Below, piece by piece: positions 35,703 to 46,800 of a stretch of DNA of 64,000 bases. The DNA comes from Acanthopleura granulata (taxonomy: Eukaryota > Mollusca > Polyplacophora > Chitonida > Chitonidae): NCBI GenBank assembly GCA_016165875.1, contig JABBOT010000011.1, forward strand, positions 12,649,766-12,713,765, read 5' to 3'. The number at the start of each line of letters is the position of its first letter. Positions within the stretch are counted from its first letter, which is position 1. The notes under the pieces were generated by a model, which worked only from the letters and a program-made list of their open reading frames with translations, was not told where the DNA came from and did not search any database. The translations under genes and the position numbers were made by a program.

Positions 35703-38700
35703 CTGAAACGAGAGAAAAACACAGTCCATTACTTACTGACTGATCCTTGTTTGAAGTTCTGTCACACGATTTTTAACTCATACAATTGTGACAGTTTTAT
35801 TTCTTTCCATTTCTTATTATTTGATCAGGATCATTATAGATTGGGCCCAAAATTTGAATGAACAGTCACAGATTAATGTTAGGGTTTCTTGGACCGAGAT
35901 TTTCACTAGCTGGACAAAGATTTTGCAACTCCCTAGACATAGACCTCCACTCGCCTGTCCCAGACTGGCTGTTCCCATAGCGTCACTGGGACTGGAGGCA
36001 CCCAGGCTGTCACTGACTGCCCCAAAATCATTACTGCCAGGACAAGGACTGTCACTGTTCGATTGTTGATGCTTATTTATTTACATGTGCTTATTTGGTG
36101 CCTTACGCTGTATTAAAGTATATTTTATTTACATGATGCCAGCCAGCATTAGGGTGGGAAGAAATCTGGCAGTGCCCATGGTTAAACCTACAACTATTCG
36201 CAGGCTGCTGGCAGACCTTCCTAAACATGGTTGGAGAGGACACCAGCATGATGAGACCCAGATTATCAATGGCTCAACCCAGATTCCATCAGCCTATCAG
36301 TGACTGACAGCAGGAGATCATTTCGTCTGAGAACATCTGCGTGTACAAACCTCTGTCTGGATGGTTCAGTAGCATGATTCTCTTGTGAGCCTCCTTCACC
36401 TTGGCTGTGCTGGCTGAGGGACTGACAACAGGAAGGTTACATTCAACAGTCGTAAGATTTCAAATACTTGCCTGATATTTTGGAAAACACTCCTTTGCTG
36501 GGAGTGGTATTATCCAAGAGAACTTTGTTCAGCACTAAATAACACGGAAAACATGGTCATAACACCTTGTCCAAAGGGGTGTTTTCAAAAATGTCAGGCA
36601 TCTATTTGCAGCCTTGCAATGGCTGGTTAATACATGCATCAGGCTTAGCAATATTTTCTGAATATGAAAGTCAAGACATTTTTCGGACTACTTCAAAGTT
36701 ACATTTAGCTATTTTTTTTTCCTGCGAAGCATTCATTGACCAATGGAGAAAGCTCTTGATATTGGGTCAAGCTGTTCTACTATGAAAAGGAGATAATTTG
36801 TCAAAAATTTACTATAAAATGTTAAGCCAGGCTCATTCCAAAATATAATGATAATGGAACTTTAGTCTGGATTACCTTAATTAAACCTTTTAATTATATA
36901 CCTCATGCTTTGACTGTGGAGGTTTAGTTTCATGGTCCCAATTTTAACAACAAAAGTCAATCCAAGATGCTATGAAAGCAAAGGTGTGATTGGATATGAA
37001 AGGTGATCTCACAGAATGATCAGCCAATCAGCTTGAATGACATTAACAGGGGACACCTGATTTCTATATTAAACAACAGTATTAAGGTGAATAACTGAGT
37101 ATTTGTGATCATTTTGCTCTTAATAAATGCACCTCAGACTCCAGCTATTATTCAAACACTTTTTTAATGCATGTTCATTGTTGGGCAAGCTATGGTGGGT
37201 GTGAGCCCTTGCTAGGAGTGGTATTACAAATGACTCACCTTATTCCTAGAATCAGTCCAGCTTCCCTCCTTGACATTTTGGGTTCAAATCCTCCTTTGTA
37301 ATATTTACTGAATGCCTGAAAATTTAAAACAAAGAAAAGCAATGTTAACTCGAATTTCATAATGAGAGAATAATGTCAATGCTGCATGGATCTGCAAAAC
37401 TGTTTTATTGAAACGTGTTAGCTATATTTATGTGTAAGCTGGTTACCAGCCAGCTTGACAACAATGGTTTTTGATCCATGTACCCTAATTCTTCAACATT
37501 TTCAACTGACACTGAAAGCAATACTTCAGTATTTTCTTGGAGAGCTGAAGGGTCTAGAGAAATAATTCTCATACTTTTTTGAAGCTTATACCTGTGATGA
37601 CACAAACAAATCATTTTTGGCCTCATTTTTACAATAAGTACATGCATACACTACACTTTAAAACTGCTTCAGTGGTTGAAAAGGTGGCATATTTACAGCA
37701 ATGAGGTGACCCACAAAATTTCATACATGACAGTGTTACTCAATTTTCCTGACTCTGTGAGTTCTACTGATTGTACAAAGGTGTTATGAGGTTTGTTTGG
37801 AAGGTAGAATGATATCTTAGTGGAAAAATGTAAATTTCATCTCCCAAAGTAATGTTTTATGACATTTATTTGCCTCCAAAATGCATGTTCCAGGTGAAAT
37901 TTTAGGTGCTTTACAGTCTGTTACTCTGCACCTAAGAATACTTCACTTATACGATGACGACCAACATTATGGTGGGAGGAAACCAGGGAGAGCCTGAAGG
38001 AAAACCACGACCATCTGCAGGTTGCTTGTGGACCTTCCCACGTACGGCCTGAGTGGAAGCCAGCATGAGCTTAACTTATTTTTACTTGTATATACCTGTA
38101 TCCACCATGATTGATGTTGCATGGCCTGGTTGGTTAGCTAGTACAGCGTAATGGCCCAGAAGCCTCCTACCAAGTCCCATGTATGACTGGAGAGAAAGCC
38201 AACATGGACTAGACTTGGGGTGACTGCATTGGTGAAGGGCTCCTCAGTCATTCTGCTGTGCTGACATGCTAACAGCTCAGCCACAGAGGTCCCAACTTTA
38301 ATGAAAGATATCTTTGTTAACAGAACTAAGACTGTCCACAAAACCGTGAAAATTTTGTTTAAATGAAGATGAAAACTTACCCCTGAGTTGGGTAAAGCAT
38401 TCATTTGTTTTTTCAGGGATTCCTGAGCGACTTTAGCATAACGAAATGCATAGCGACCTGATTAAAGACATGAAACCAAAAACAAACGACATCAAACACG
38501 CTTAATAAAATCCTCCTTTAAGGAAATAATAAAGAGAACGATCGATAAATTCTCATAAAATAGACTTTCACTGAAACCAACTGACAAATATACATGTATC
38601 TTTTCCATGTCAAACTGTAATAATAAATAAGACATAAAGTTATACTAAATAACAACCTCACAAATTAAGAAATATACAGATTGAAAAGATTAATCATAAT

Positions 38701-40463
38701 CACAGCATTATTCCAAACAATTTCCATTTAAGAACATAGTTACAACCCCATGTTAGACTGGATAGGCTCACAGAGGTGCAAGAGCAGTTCAGCAAGGGAC
38801 ATAACTATGCCATGGCCATGATTCTCTCTCAAAAAAAAGAAAAAAAATACAGCAGAACATGATACTGAGGCTTGCACTATTATCTTGTCCTAGAGACGCC
38901 CGACACCCATTCCGAACTGATTATGACAGAGTCTTATTAGAGAAAGAGAGAGAGTCACAGGAAAGACAGTGAGACATCTTACAAATGCACTTCCAGTCGT
39001 AGGATACCAATGAATAAAACATCTTGTAACAATATACAGTTTACTCTGAAAATATTGCATCAATTACATGCGAAATTAAATTTACTGGTAACTATATAAA
39101 TATATACACTGGACCCATCATCATAATTATAATGATGCAAGAAAAGTTATTAATAAATCTACACAGAAAACCAACCTGCAAATCCCACGGCAGCTATGCC
39201 TAGGCCCGCGATTATAAGACCTGTAGACTGAAAAGAAAGAAGACAAATGTCATATGTTATAAACCAGCATATATAAACACCTGAAAGTACAGAAAGCTAC
39301 CTAACAGATTTAAGAGAAGTTTGTGATAAATGAGTACCTTGTATAAAAACAGGTTAAAAAGAATTGACCCTCAAAGAACATTGTATAAGGCCACACTTCT
39401 GGTAGTTAGGGTAGAGCATAAAGATTTGCATTTATTTTTCTTAGTCCTTTATCTGGTTGATTTTTAATGCCATACTCAGGAACAATGAACTTATCTAAAG
39501 GCCGTCAACCTCCTGGGAGGAGTACATTGGAATGCCTGGAATAAACCACTGACATTTGGTAAGTAGCAGGCAAACTGCCCATGGATGTCTATGAACCCCT
39601 GCACATCATGTTTGTCACAATGGTCACAACCTACTGCTCCCATACTCCCAAACTAATTACCCATGATAAATTCTGATTCAGGAATGTGTTGATCAATAAT
39701 ATATTTTTCTACATACATGTACATGTGTTTTAATTTGTCAGATTTACTTATTTATTTATTTTTCATAATGTTTCATGTTTCTCCGTGGAAGATATACAAA
39801 ATGTTTCTTAGGCATCTGAGGTTCAACATCCTACAGTGCCTAGGCACCTCCTACCCCACAGCTGAAACTGTCCAACTACAACTGTTGTACAATGACAGCA
39901 TGCTATGCAGTATATAGACCCGATTTGATCAATGCTGTAATCTAAATTTATTTTGTTTATTGTTAGGTTACTTAAACAAGCGAAACCGCGTTACTTCATT
40001 CGATATAGGAATGAATTCGTGGGTGAAGCAGTCATTCAGATAAATATCAGAATACACGAATAAAGGAGAGAAGACATTTGATTTAGCTTGCTGAATTTAT
40101 CATTACAGATGTAATTACACAATTGGCGTAACCATCATGAGATAATTTCTCATTTCTGTTTGAAAACAGGGTACATATATCGCCAAAAGTCTGTTCTATG
40201 TTCTAGTATAACATCGACCATAAATGACCTGAGTACGACGTGATTTAGGACAAAACGGTTTGGAAACTTTTAATCTCGTGGCCCCGACTTTTAATCTCGG
40301 GGACTCGGCGTTTGGTATTCTCTCTTTCAAAATATTTTTTGTATCTTGTCATTTTTACGGATCTGTACAGAACAGATCATGGTGCGCCAATTTTCGCTTC
40401 GTTATGCAATGTAACTGGAAGGCGAGCAGATCGACCTGACAAGTCCAATAAGTGTCTCACCAT
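35635..40463 (-). CDS. DNAJC19: DNAJC19 (TIM14/Pam18), mitochondrial import co-chaperone, complete, 6 exons
   Basis: J-domain partner of mitochondrial Hsp70 in the inner-membrane TIM23 import motor. Six exons with GT-AG introns join to 115 codons plus stop, close to the human protein (about 116 aa). Exon 1 supplies only the initiator ATG. Residues 2-19, [18 protein letters not shown], form the single inner-membrane anchor. Residues 44-60 contain the family signature [17 protein letters not shown]. The J domain follows (helix I in [17 protein letters not shown]), with the Hsp70-activating HPD at residues 90-92 in [20 protein letters not shown]. The C-terminus is LDKYKH. There is no presequence, as usual for this family. 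Exon phases close exactly: 3+52+77+77+71+68 = 348 nt. The gene is transcribed away from ZNHIT1 and the start codons are 374 nt apart. Several introns carry SINEs. No broken residues seen. Identification is very secure; exon 1 assignment is inferred from its splice donor. Confidence 0.96.
36070..36265 (-). mobile_element. SINE (family 1) in DNAJC19 intron 5
   Basis: Plus-strand blocks CTTATTTGGTGCCTTACGCT, GGGTGGGAAGAAATCTGGCA and TTCGCAGGCTGCTGGCAGAC mark the 3' two thirds of a diverged copy. It has the same orientation as the gene. Confidence 0.75.
36351..36421 (-). CDS. DNAJC19: DNAJC19 exon 5 (HPD motif)
   Basis: 71 nt, encoding [20 protein letters not shown] then PDR, including the catalytic HPD. 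Donor GTTTGT, phase 1. Confidence 0.97.
37239..37315 (-). CDS. DNAJC19: DNAJC19 exon 4 (J-domain start)
   Basis: 77 nt, encoding [20 protein letters not shown] then LILGI. Donor GTGAGT, phase 2. Confidence 0.97.
37780..37925. repeat. Dispersed repeat (GTTTGTTTGGAAGGTAGA type)
   Basis: AGGTTTGTTTGGAAGGTAGA, then ATGACATTTATTTGCCTCCA and AAATGCATGTTCC. The same ordered blocks occur at 57,695-57,800 and partly at 59,170-59,250. Family not recognised. Confidence 0.5.
37905..38075 (-). mobile_element. SINE fragment (family 1) in DNAJC19 intron 3
   Basis: GAATACTTCACTTATACGAT, GGTGGGAGGAAACCAGGGAG and CCATCTGCAGGTTGCTTGTG on the plus strand. Truncated at GCCAGCATGAGCTTA, before the head. Confidence 0.8.
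38115..38295. mobile_element. Two opposed SINE head fragments (family 1)
   Basis: 38,115-38,174 reads as a plus-strand head (GCATGGCCTGGTTGGTTAGC, TAATGGCCCAGAAGCCTCCT). It abuts 38,175-38,295, a minus-strand head region (GAGAGAAAGCCAACATGGAC, GCATTGGTGAAGGGCTCC, TGCTAACAGCTCAGCCACAG). The two heads face each other and form an inverted arrangement. Confidence 0.7.
38381..38457 (-). CDS. DNAJC19: DNAJC19 exon 3 (linker)
   Basis: 77 nt, encoding (G)[19 protein letters not shown] and so on to PNSG, the matrix-side linker. Acceptor AATCAG, donor GTAAGT. Confidence 0.95.
39176..39227 (-). CDS. DNAJC19: DNAJC19 exon 2 (membrane anchor)
   Basis: 52 nt, CAG acceptor and GTTGGT donor, ending in phase 1. 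Encodes the hydrophobic Gly/Ala/Ile-rich transmembrane segment. Confidence 0.95.
39436..39650 (-). mobile_element. Probable SINE (third family) in DNAJC19 intron 1
   Basis: TTTTTAATGCCATACTCAGG, GGAATAAACCACTGACATTT and GGTAAGTAGCAGGCAAACTG match the order of blocks at 24.7-25.1 kb. Boundaries approximate. Confidence 0.45.
40461..40463 (-). CDS. DNAJC19: DNAJC19 exon 1 coding part (ATG only)
   Basis: GCCAGCTATG is followed at once by a consensus GTGAGAC donor on the minus strand. Joined to exon 2 it gives M-STGL..., the length and start expected of the family. The 5' UTR lies at higher coordinates. Confidence 0.8.
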
Positions 40464-40837
40464 AGCTGGCCCGCGGACATTCGCCTTCTCTGGAGTTTCC
40501 AGCTTTCTACACAGTTATAGACGTGGTAAATATTTAAAAACCCACTAAAGAGAGATACAAAACTTATCCTTGACAGACTGACGAAATTTACGCGCCGCAA
40601 CAACCCTGACACTAGCATCGAGAAATTTCACTTGGTTGAAAACAGGTGAAGGATCAGCTTTATTCATACATATTGTGTCATCGTATTTTACGTCAGAGAA
40701 ATGCGTTTTGACCCTATATAAAATTTCATAGTTATCACTGTATTTATGATGTGCATAGTATTGAGTGGAAATAAAAATTAAACGAATCCCTTTTCCGTTT
40801 TATTGTGGTATGCTGGATTTTGAAAGCACTCGAAATA
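40464..40837. promoter_or_regulatory. Head-to-head promoter region, DNAJC19 / ZNHIT1
   Basis: Only 374 bp separate the two divergent ATGs, so both 5' UTRs and both promoters must lie here or reach into each other. Visible elements are a TTTTACGTCAG CRE-like half site near 40,687 and a TATATAAA at 40,715-40,722 pointing toward ZNHIT1. Sharing of elements is inferred from spacing. Confidence 0.7.
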
Positions 40838-40862
40838 ATGGCGGCGGAAAAACGTGAATCTT
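40838..40862 (+). CDS. ZNHIT1: ZNHIT1 exon 1 (start)
   Basis: ATGGCGGCGGAAAAACGTGA, then a GTGAGA donor at 40,863. Phase 1. Position close to the CpG-bearing promoter supports it over the downstream ATG at 42,600. Confidence 0.75.
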
Positions 40863-43800
40863 GTGAGATAAATTGCTTTTATATTTAACAGTTCGTCCAA
40901 AAATGCTGACAGATGTAATTTTGACTTGGCTGGCACTTTGCTTCATGTGTCATCTTTGTTCCGAGAGTTCACTTTTCAAGCGTTTGACTTGTTGTAATCG
41001 TGTGATGTTTCTGTTCTTAACACGAAACAACAACAACGTCATTGTCAGCATACGTTCCTCTGCAGTGCCTGTTTTAAAACCGCACACCGCAGTTTTTCTC
41101 CTTTGAGGAAGTTGTAAAGCTTAGTCTTCTTGGTTATGGTTGACCCGCTTCTCTGACTTTGTTTCGAAGATAATTTTAAATTTTGATCATTCAGATGTCC
41201 AGAGTCGTCCTCGGAAACAACCGCGCAGCTGTAATCCTCTACTCTAACAGAATTATTTAAAAACAGGGGGAATCATACAAGTTGTGCAGACTTCTGCCAT
41301 CGGACAGACCTTCTCGCAGAGTTTGCTGTTTGCTGCCCTGGAATCAGGGCACGTAGGACCCTGAAGTTAGGAGTACATATACAATAGATTTTGAAGAATA
41401 TTTTGCAGTACTAATCAACAGTATCGACGATACACCAGCACATTTATCAGATGTTCAACTTAACTTTTGGTGCTACACAGTTCTCTCAGGGGCCTTAGCT
41501 CCAGCAACAATATAAATGTACTAGAAACATTCCTTGGAACACTCTCTATACAGTGCTACCAACATATTCATACAGCAATATCTCCGTGAAAAAATAAAAT
41601 CACTAACAGCAGCACTGAATGCCATTTCCAAGTCTCATGGTGCTCTATGTTTACAATCTTTATCAAAGTCTAACGTGTGCACCAAGCGTATCCTGTCGCT
41701 AATGACCACTGGTTAGCTTGTAAACCAATGTTTTTCAGCACAATAATAAGCAGTACTGGTTTGTAAATGAGCCATTTTGGTTTGAGGAGCATGAATTGTA
41801 AACAGGCCACTTTGTGCCGAGTTGCTGTTGTTTTGATGAATCTGCGGAATGATATGGCTGCCAGCGAGAGTAGGAGTTAAAGTTTTTGTTGCTTTGAGAG
41901 GTCAGATCTGTTGCTAAGCGTAAGTGTTAGTAGCACTTCGTAGAGGAAGTTCTGTGGAATGTTTCAAATACATTCTCACCGCTGTTGTTCATGAGGATAT
42001 GAAGGAAGCTGTGTGGCCACAAAAAATTTTGAGAATTGTATAAATCTGTTGTCTTTTGAGCTATATCGCTTAATTTTGTTGCAAAACTTTTCCCATATAT
42101 TAATCTTGATGACCAAGTTCAAGGGCTAAATCCATGAGAAAACCTTCATTCTGGATAGCAGTTGTGAGAGTTGTATGACTGATCCTTAAATAGAAGTTGT
42201 ATCATTAGCATTGATGGCCCTTTTGGCTATGTAATGGGTTGCATTCATTTTGAGTGACTCTTTATTTTGGGGGGATGAGTTGCGACCGCCTGACTGGCAT
42301 CTGCCTCGGGGCCGGGAGATCCGGGTCATACCAAAGACTTCAAAAATGGTACTTGTTGCTGCCTCGCTTGGTGCTCAAAACTAAGAGGTTAGAACAAGTA
42401 AACATGACTATTTAGCTCAGTGTCAGTATAATGTGACATGGACTTGCCCTGCGACAGGAAATCACCGCATATGTACATTCTAAAGACTCCTCGTCATCAA
42501 GTGAATGAAAAATTGTTGAGTACGACGTTAAACCCGAGCACACATACATACTGTGATGAGTTGCAGACCCAAGGGGTCCTTACTCAGGGCAGCTAGTTCA
42601 TGTCTACGATTGTTTCAGCTCGTGTTCGAGATGTGCAGCAGAAGCGTGTGTTGGATGAAGCTGCGAGGAGACGCCGCGCTCGTAAAGCGCTTGAGGCGCT
42701 CGAGCAGGACAACTTCCAGGACGACCCACATGCCGACCTCAAGATGAGCAAAAAGGCGCCGAGGTTCGAAGAGTCCATGGAAGTAGGGGCGTCAGGTATT
42801 TATACAGATGTGTATAATCATATATACTTGTGCATGACATGGTGACCATGTGCTTTCACCAAGACACCGATTTGGCTATGATATTTACGTGCACGTAACC
42901 CTACATGTACGTGCGCATTGTGAAAAGCACCCCAAAGCAGCAAAAACCTGTTGCTAAATGTATCTCACTTTGATGACCCAATGAAGTGCATAAATGTCTA
43001 AAAATGTTACTTTTGGTATTTTTACATCTTTGTAGTAGAATATCATCCTACCTTTCAAACTAATTCCAAACTCTCAGAATCAGGTGAAACGTGCAGATTT
43101 GTCTTAGAGAGAATTTTAGTTTATGTTCCGTAAGTGCTGTTTCCTTAATAGAGAATCCATCTTATTAATTCTAGTTCATTCCTTGCCCACTTCAGGGTGA
43201 TTTGATGCATCTACAATTTATCATGTCTGTATTTCAGTGAGGCAACACTATGAATTTCAGTGAGGCAGCACTATGAATATCATGTCAGCAATATGGTCCC
43301 CCGACTGCCATCTTTTCTTGATATTACACATTAATATTAACATTCATTACAGGCAAATAATGGTTTCGTCTGTTTTTCTCGTCTTATTTTTCAGCCTCCT
43401 CTGCTGCGAAGAAGAAAAGGAGATCTCGAGGAGAGTATATCAAACAGAGACTAAAGAAGAACTTTTCTGCTCTCATAGAAGAAGAGGTATCTTCCATAAT
43501 CAGTAATTATTAATTAAATCATTTAATTATTAAATGAATAATTATTTATTTGATGGGTTTGTAATGCCTTATTCATGATTTTTCCGCTTGTATGACAGTG
43601 ATCAGATTCCTGTCTGAAGGAAAGTGCAGAACACGAACCAAACTTTCATTTTGCCAGGTACAAGGCAAGATAGAACCGAATGTGCAGGAGGCTGATTACA
43701 GGCTTGAATTTCATTGGTCTGGGCTTAAATGGCTTATTAACCAAACCAGAGAGGACATCCTATGTAACACTTGCTGAAAGTATGAAGTAGGGTTAGGCTT

Positions 43801-46800
43801 ATAAGAAACAAGGCCACAGATGGCCTTGTCGTTTGTCACGTGTTGATTTTGGTGTAAAGTCCATGATCAGGTGAAACCACAACTGATGGAGGGTTTGCTT
43901 CAGGCACTTGTTCGTGAAGTAAGCAAGGCAAAGACTGATCACAGATGAATAAAAAAAAACTGTAATAGTCATTGTAATGTACAGATTGCACAACACACCC
44001 GTGTCAAGCAAGGTATACAGGGGAACAATAAAGAATAAAGGTAAATAAAAAAGACCAAAACAAAGTCTCTCAAAACCATGGTCACTGCTTGCAACCCAGC
44101 ACCCAGTAGTGTTCCTCAGGCATGGCTGTTGAAAACTCACAGTGGTAACCAACAGCGTAGAGGGGCATAGATGGCCAAGACGCTGATCAACCTGAGAACA
44201 GATGGCCAGTCACCAGTAACTGTCAAGTCCAGTCACGGCCGTTTTCTGCCGACACAGAGTCCTTGTAATAAATAAAATAACCATGGACCACATGAAGATG
44301 GGTGGCTTCGGTGTTTGTAACGCAGCCAAGAAAATACTACGACAACAATCGATACAATATATGTCAATTGAAATAGGAAATATACCCAAGAAAACCTGTG
44401 TGATGGACAGCTCAGGTGGTCGGCCAGTCTATCGGGACCACAGGCTTCAAGCACACTACACGGTGCTACTGATGCACAGTCTGGCAGCTGTTATGCATCC
44501 CCGCCACACTACCGACAGTCAACTAATTTACAGGTTTCAGTGAGAGTCTTACTTGTGAACACATTTGAATAACTTATGGCCAGTACTCATTGATCGACTG
44601 ACTGAACCAATAGTAGCAAGGCTATTAGAATAACTAGATGTGTCAAGCAGGCCTGGGGTCAAAGCTTTTGGCATATTAACACAACTAACAGCCTACATTA
44701 CAATAAGAAAGGAAAAGAAAACACCTCTGCCCCGTTACAATGATACTACTGTACTGTCACAATCGTGACGTCTTTGGATAGATAGACCTTATGTAAAAGT
44801 GAAAGGAACCTGATTTACAAGCAGAAAGTGGCAGCTTTGTGGAATTTTGTGTAGACCCTTAGGGAATGAATGACGCATACAGTGAGAATAACAGGTAAGA
44901 ATCAGATAAGCCACAATCACTTGTAGCTAAACATTAGAGTTCTATATTATGTCACCACTTAGGTCACTTCCAGCGTTAATTGCATTTTCATGTAGAAGAG
45001 CAATATTTCCCTTCATTGTTTCCTCCACTGATAATAAATCTGTTCATAGGTAATGTAGTCTTCCTTGATAACAAAGTTGTTAACCAGGAGTTGGCTATTA
45101 AAACATCTACTTAATAAATCAGTTGGTCATTCATTATCTCTGTCATGCCTACGTTGTTGTTGTAGCAAATGGGTGTCCGGGAAGTTCCCAATTACATGTC
45201 GGCCTGCACACCACCTTCTCCGTTTCCTGAGAGACATTTCTGCGCTGTCTGTGGATATCCTTTTTTGACTCCATTTTGTCAGGGTCTGTTCCTGAGCAGA
45301 GTTGAAAGGTGTTAAGAATGTTTTTTTCATATTACAAATATCTACAGCGGACATGTGCATGGGTGTCAGGTCGTAGACACAGCATGTCCCAGATGACACT
45401 GTCTATGATGGTCAGAGATGAAAAGAGGGGTATGGGCTAGGTAACTAGAGTGGAAATGAACAAGAATTAAAGGACGACACTTTGAAGTATTAAAAATACA
45501 CTATCACAAGGGCAAATTATGCATGAGCAAACCCGTGCTAGTATTATGTGAAAACAAGCTCCTGTTTGGTGCAGCGATGCACTAGAGAATATAGACGTCT
45601 TGGCTTACCAGCTGGTCACCCAGAATATTCCACTGGTGTCGACCAAATCCACACATTCTTCTGGATGAGTAGACCTGTGCTAGGATTATGTATAAACAAG
45701 CTCCTGTTTGGTGCAGTGATGCACTAGAGAATACAGACGTCTTGGCTTACCAGCTGGTCACCCAGAATATTCCACTGCTGTTGACCAAATTCAGACATTC
45801 TTCTGGATGAGTAGACCTGTGCTAGGATTATGTAGAAACAAGCTCCTGTTACCAGCTGGTCACCCAGAATATTCCACTGCTGTTGACCAAATTCAGACAT
45901 TCTTCTACTATAAATATTAGTATACTACAAAAAATATGACACAGACATGACGGATGTAATTTTAAGCATGATTTTCTCAACATGCATAAATTGTTTCCTT
46001 GACCTTTCTCACCTTCCCGTCGAATTACACGTGTGTACAGTGTGGAACACGGTATTGCAGTGTCAGGTGTCTGGGGACACACAGGGATACCAGGTGAGAC
46101 AGCTATTTGTTATCATACAACTCTAATTACACATGTGTACAGTGTGGTAGTGCAGTGTCAGGTGTCTGGGGACGCATAGGGATACCAGGTGAGACAGCTG
46201 TTTGGTATCAGAAAGCTCTAATTACATGTGTGCACAGTGTGGTAGTGCAGCGTCAGGTGTCTGGGGACGCACAGGGATACCAGGTGAGACAGGTGTTTGT
46301 TATCATACAACTCTAATTACACGTGTACAGGGATACCAGGTGAGACAGGTGTTTGTTATCATACAACTCTAATTACACGTGTGTACAGTGTAGTAGTGCA
46401 GTGTCAGGTGTCTGGGGACGCACAGGGATACCAGGTGAGACAGGTGTTTGTTATCATACAACTCTAATTACACGTGTACAGTGTGGTAGTGCAGTGTCAG
46501 GTGTCTGGGGATGCACAGGGGTACCAGGTGAGACAGCTGTTTATTATCAGAAAGCTCTAATTACACGTGTGTACAGTGTGGTAGTGCAGTGTCAGGTGTC
46601 TGGGGATGCACAGGGATACCAGGTGAGACAGGTGTTTGTTATCATACAACTCTAATAACACGTGTACAGGGATACCAGGTGAGACAGGTGTTTGTTATCA
46701 TACAACTCTAATTACACGTGTGTACAGTGTAGTAGTGCAGTGTCAGGTGTCTGGGGACGCACAGGGATACCAGGTGAGACAGGTGTTTGTTATCATACAA

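Noticed and set aside
45255..45300. Reading ZNHIT1 exon 4 through to a GT donor at CAGG|GTCTG
   Set aside because: It would add unrelated residues (FLTPFCQ) and cannot rejoin the zinc finger. The AT-AC reading restores it exactly.
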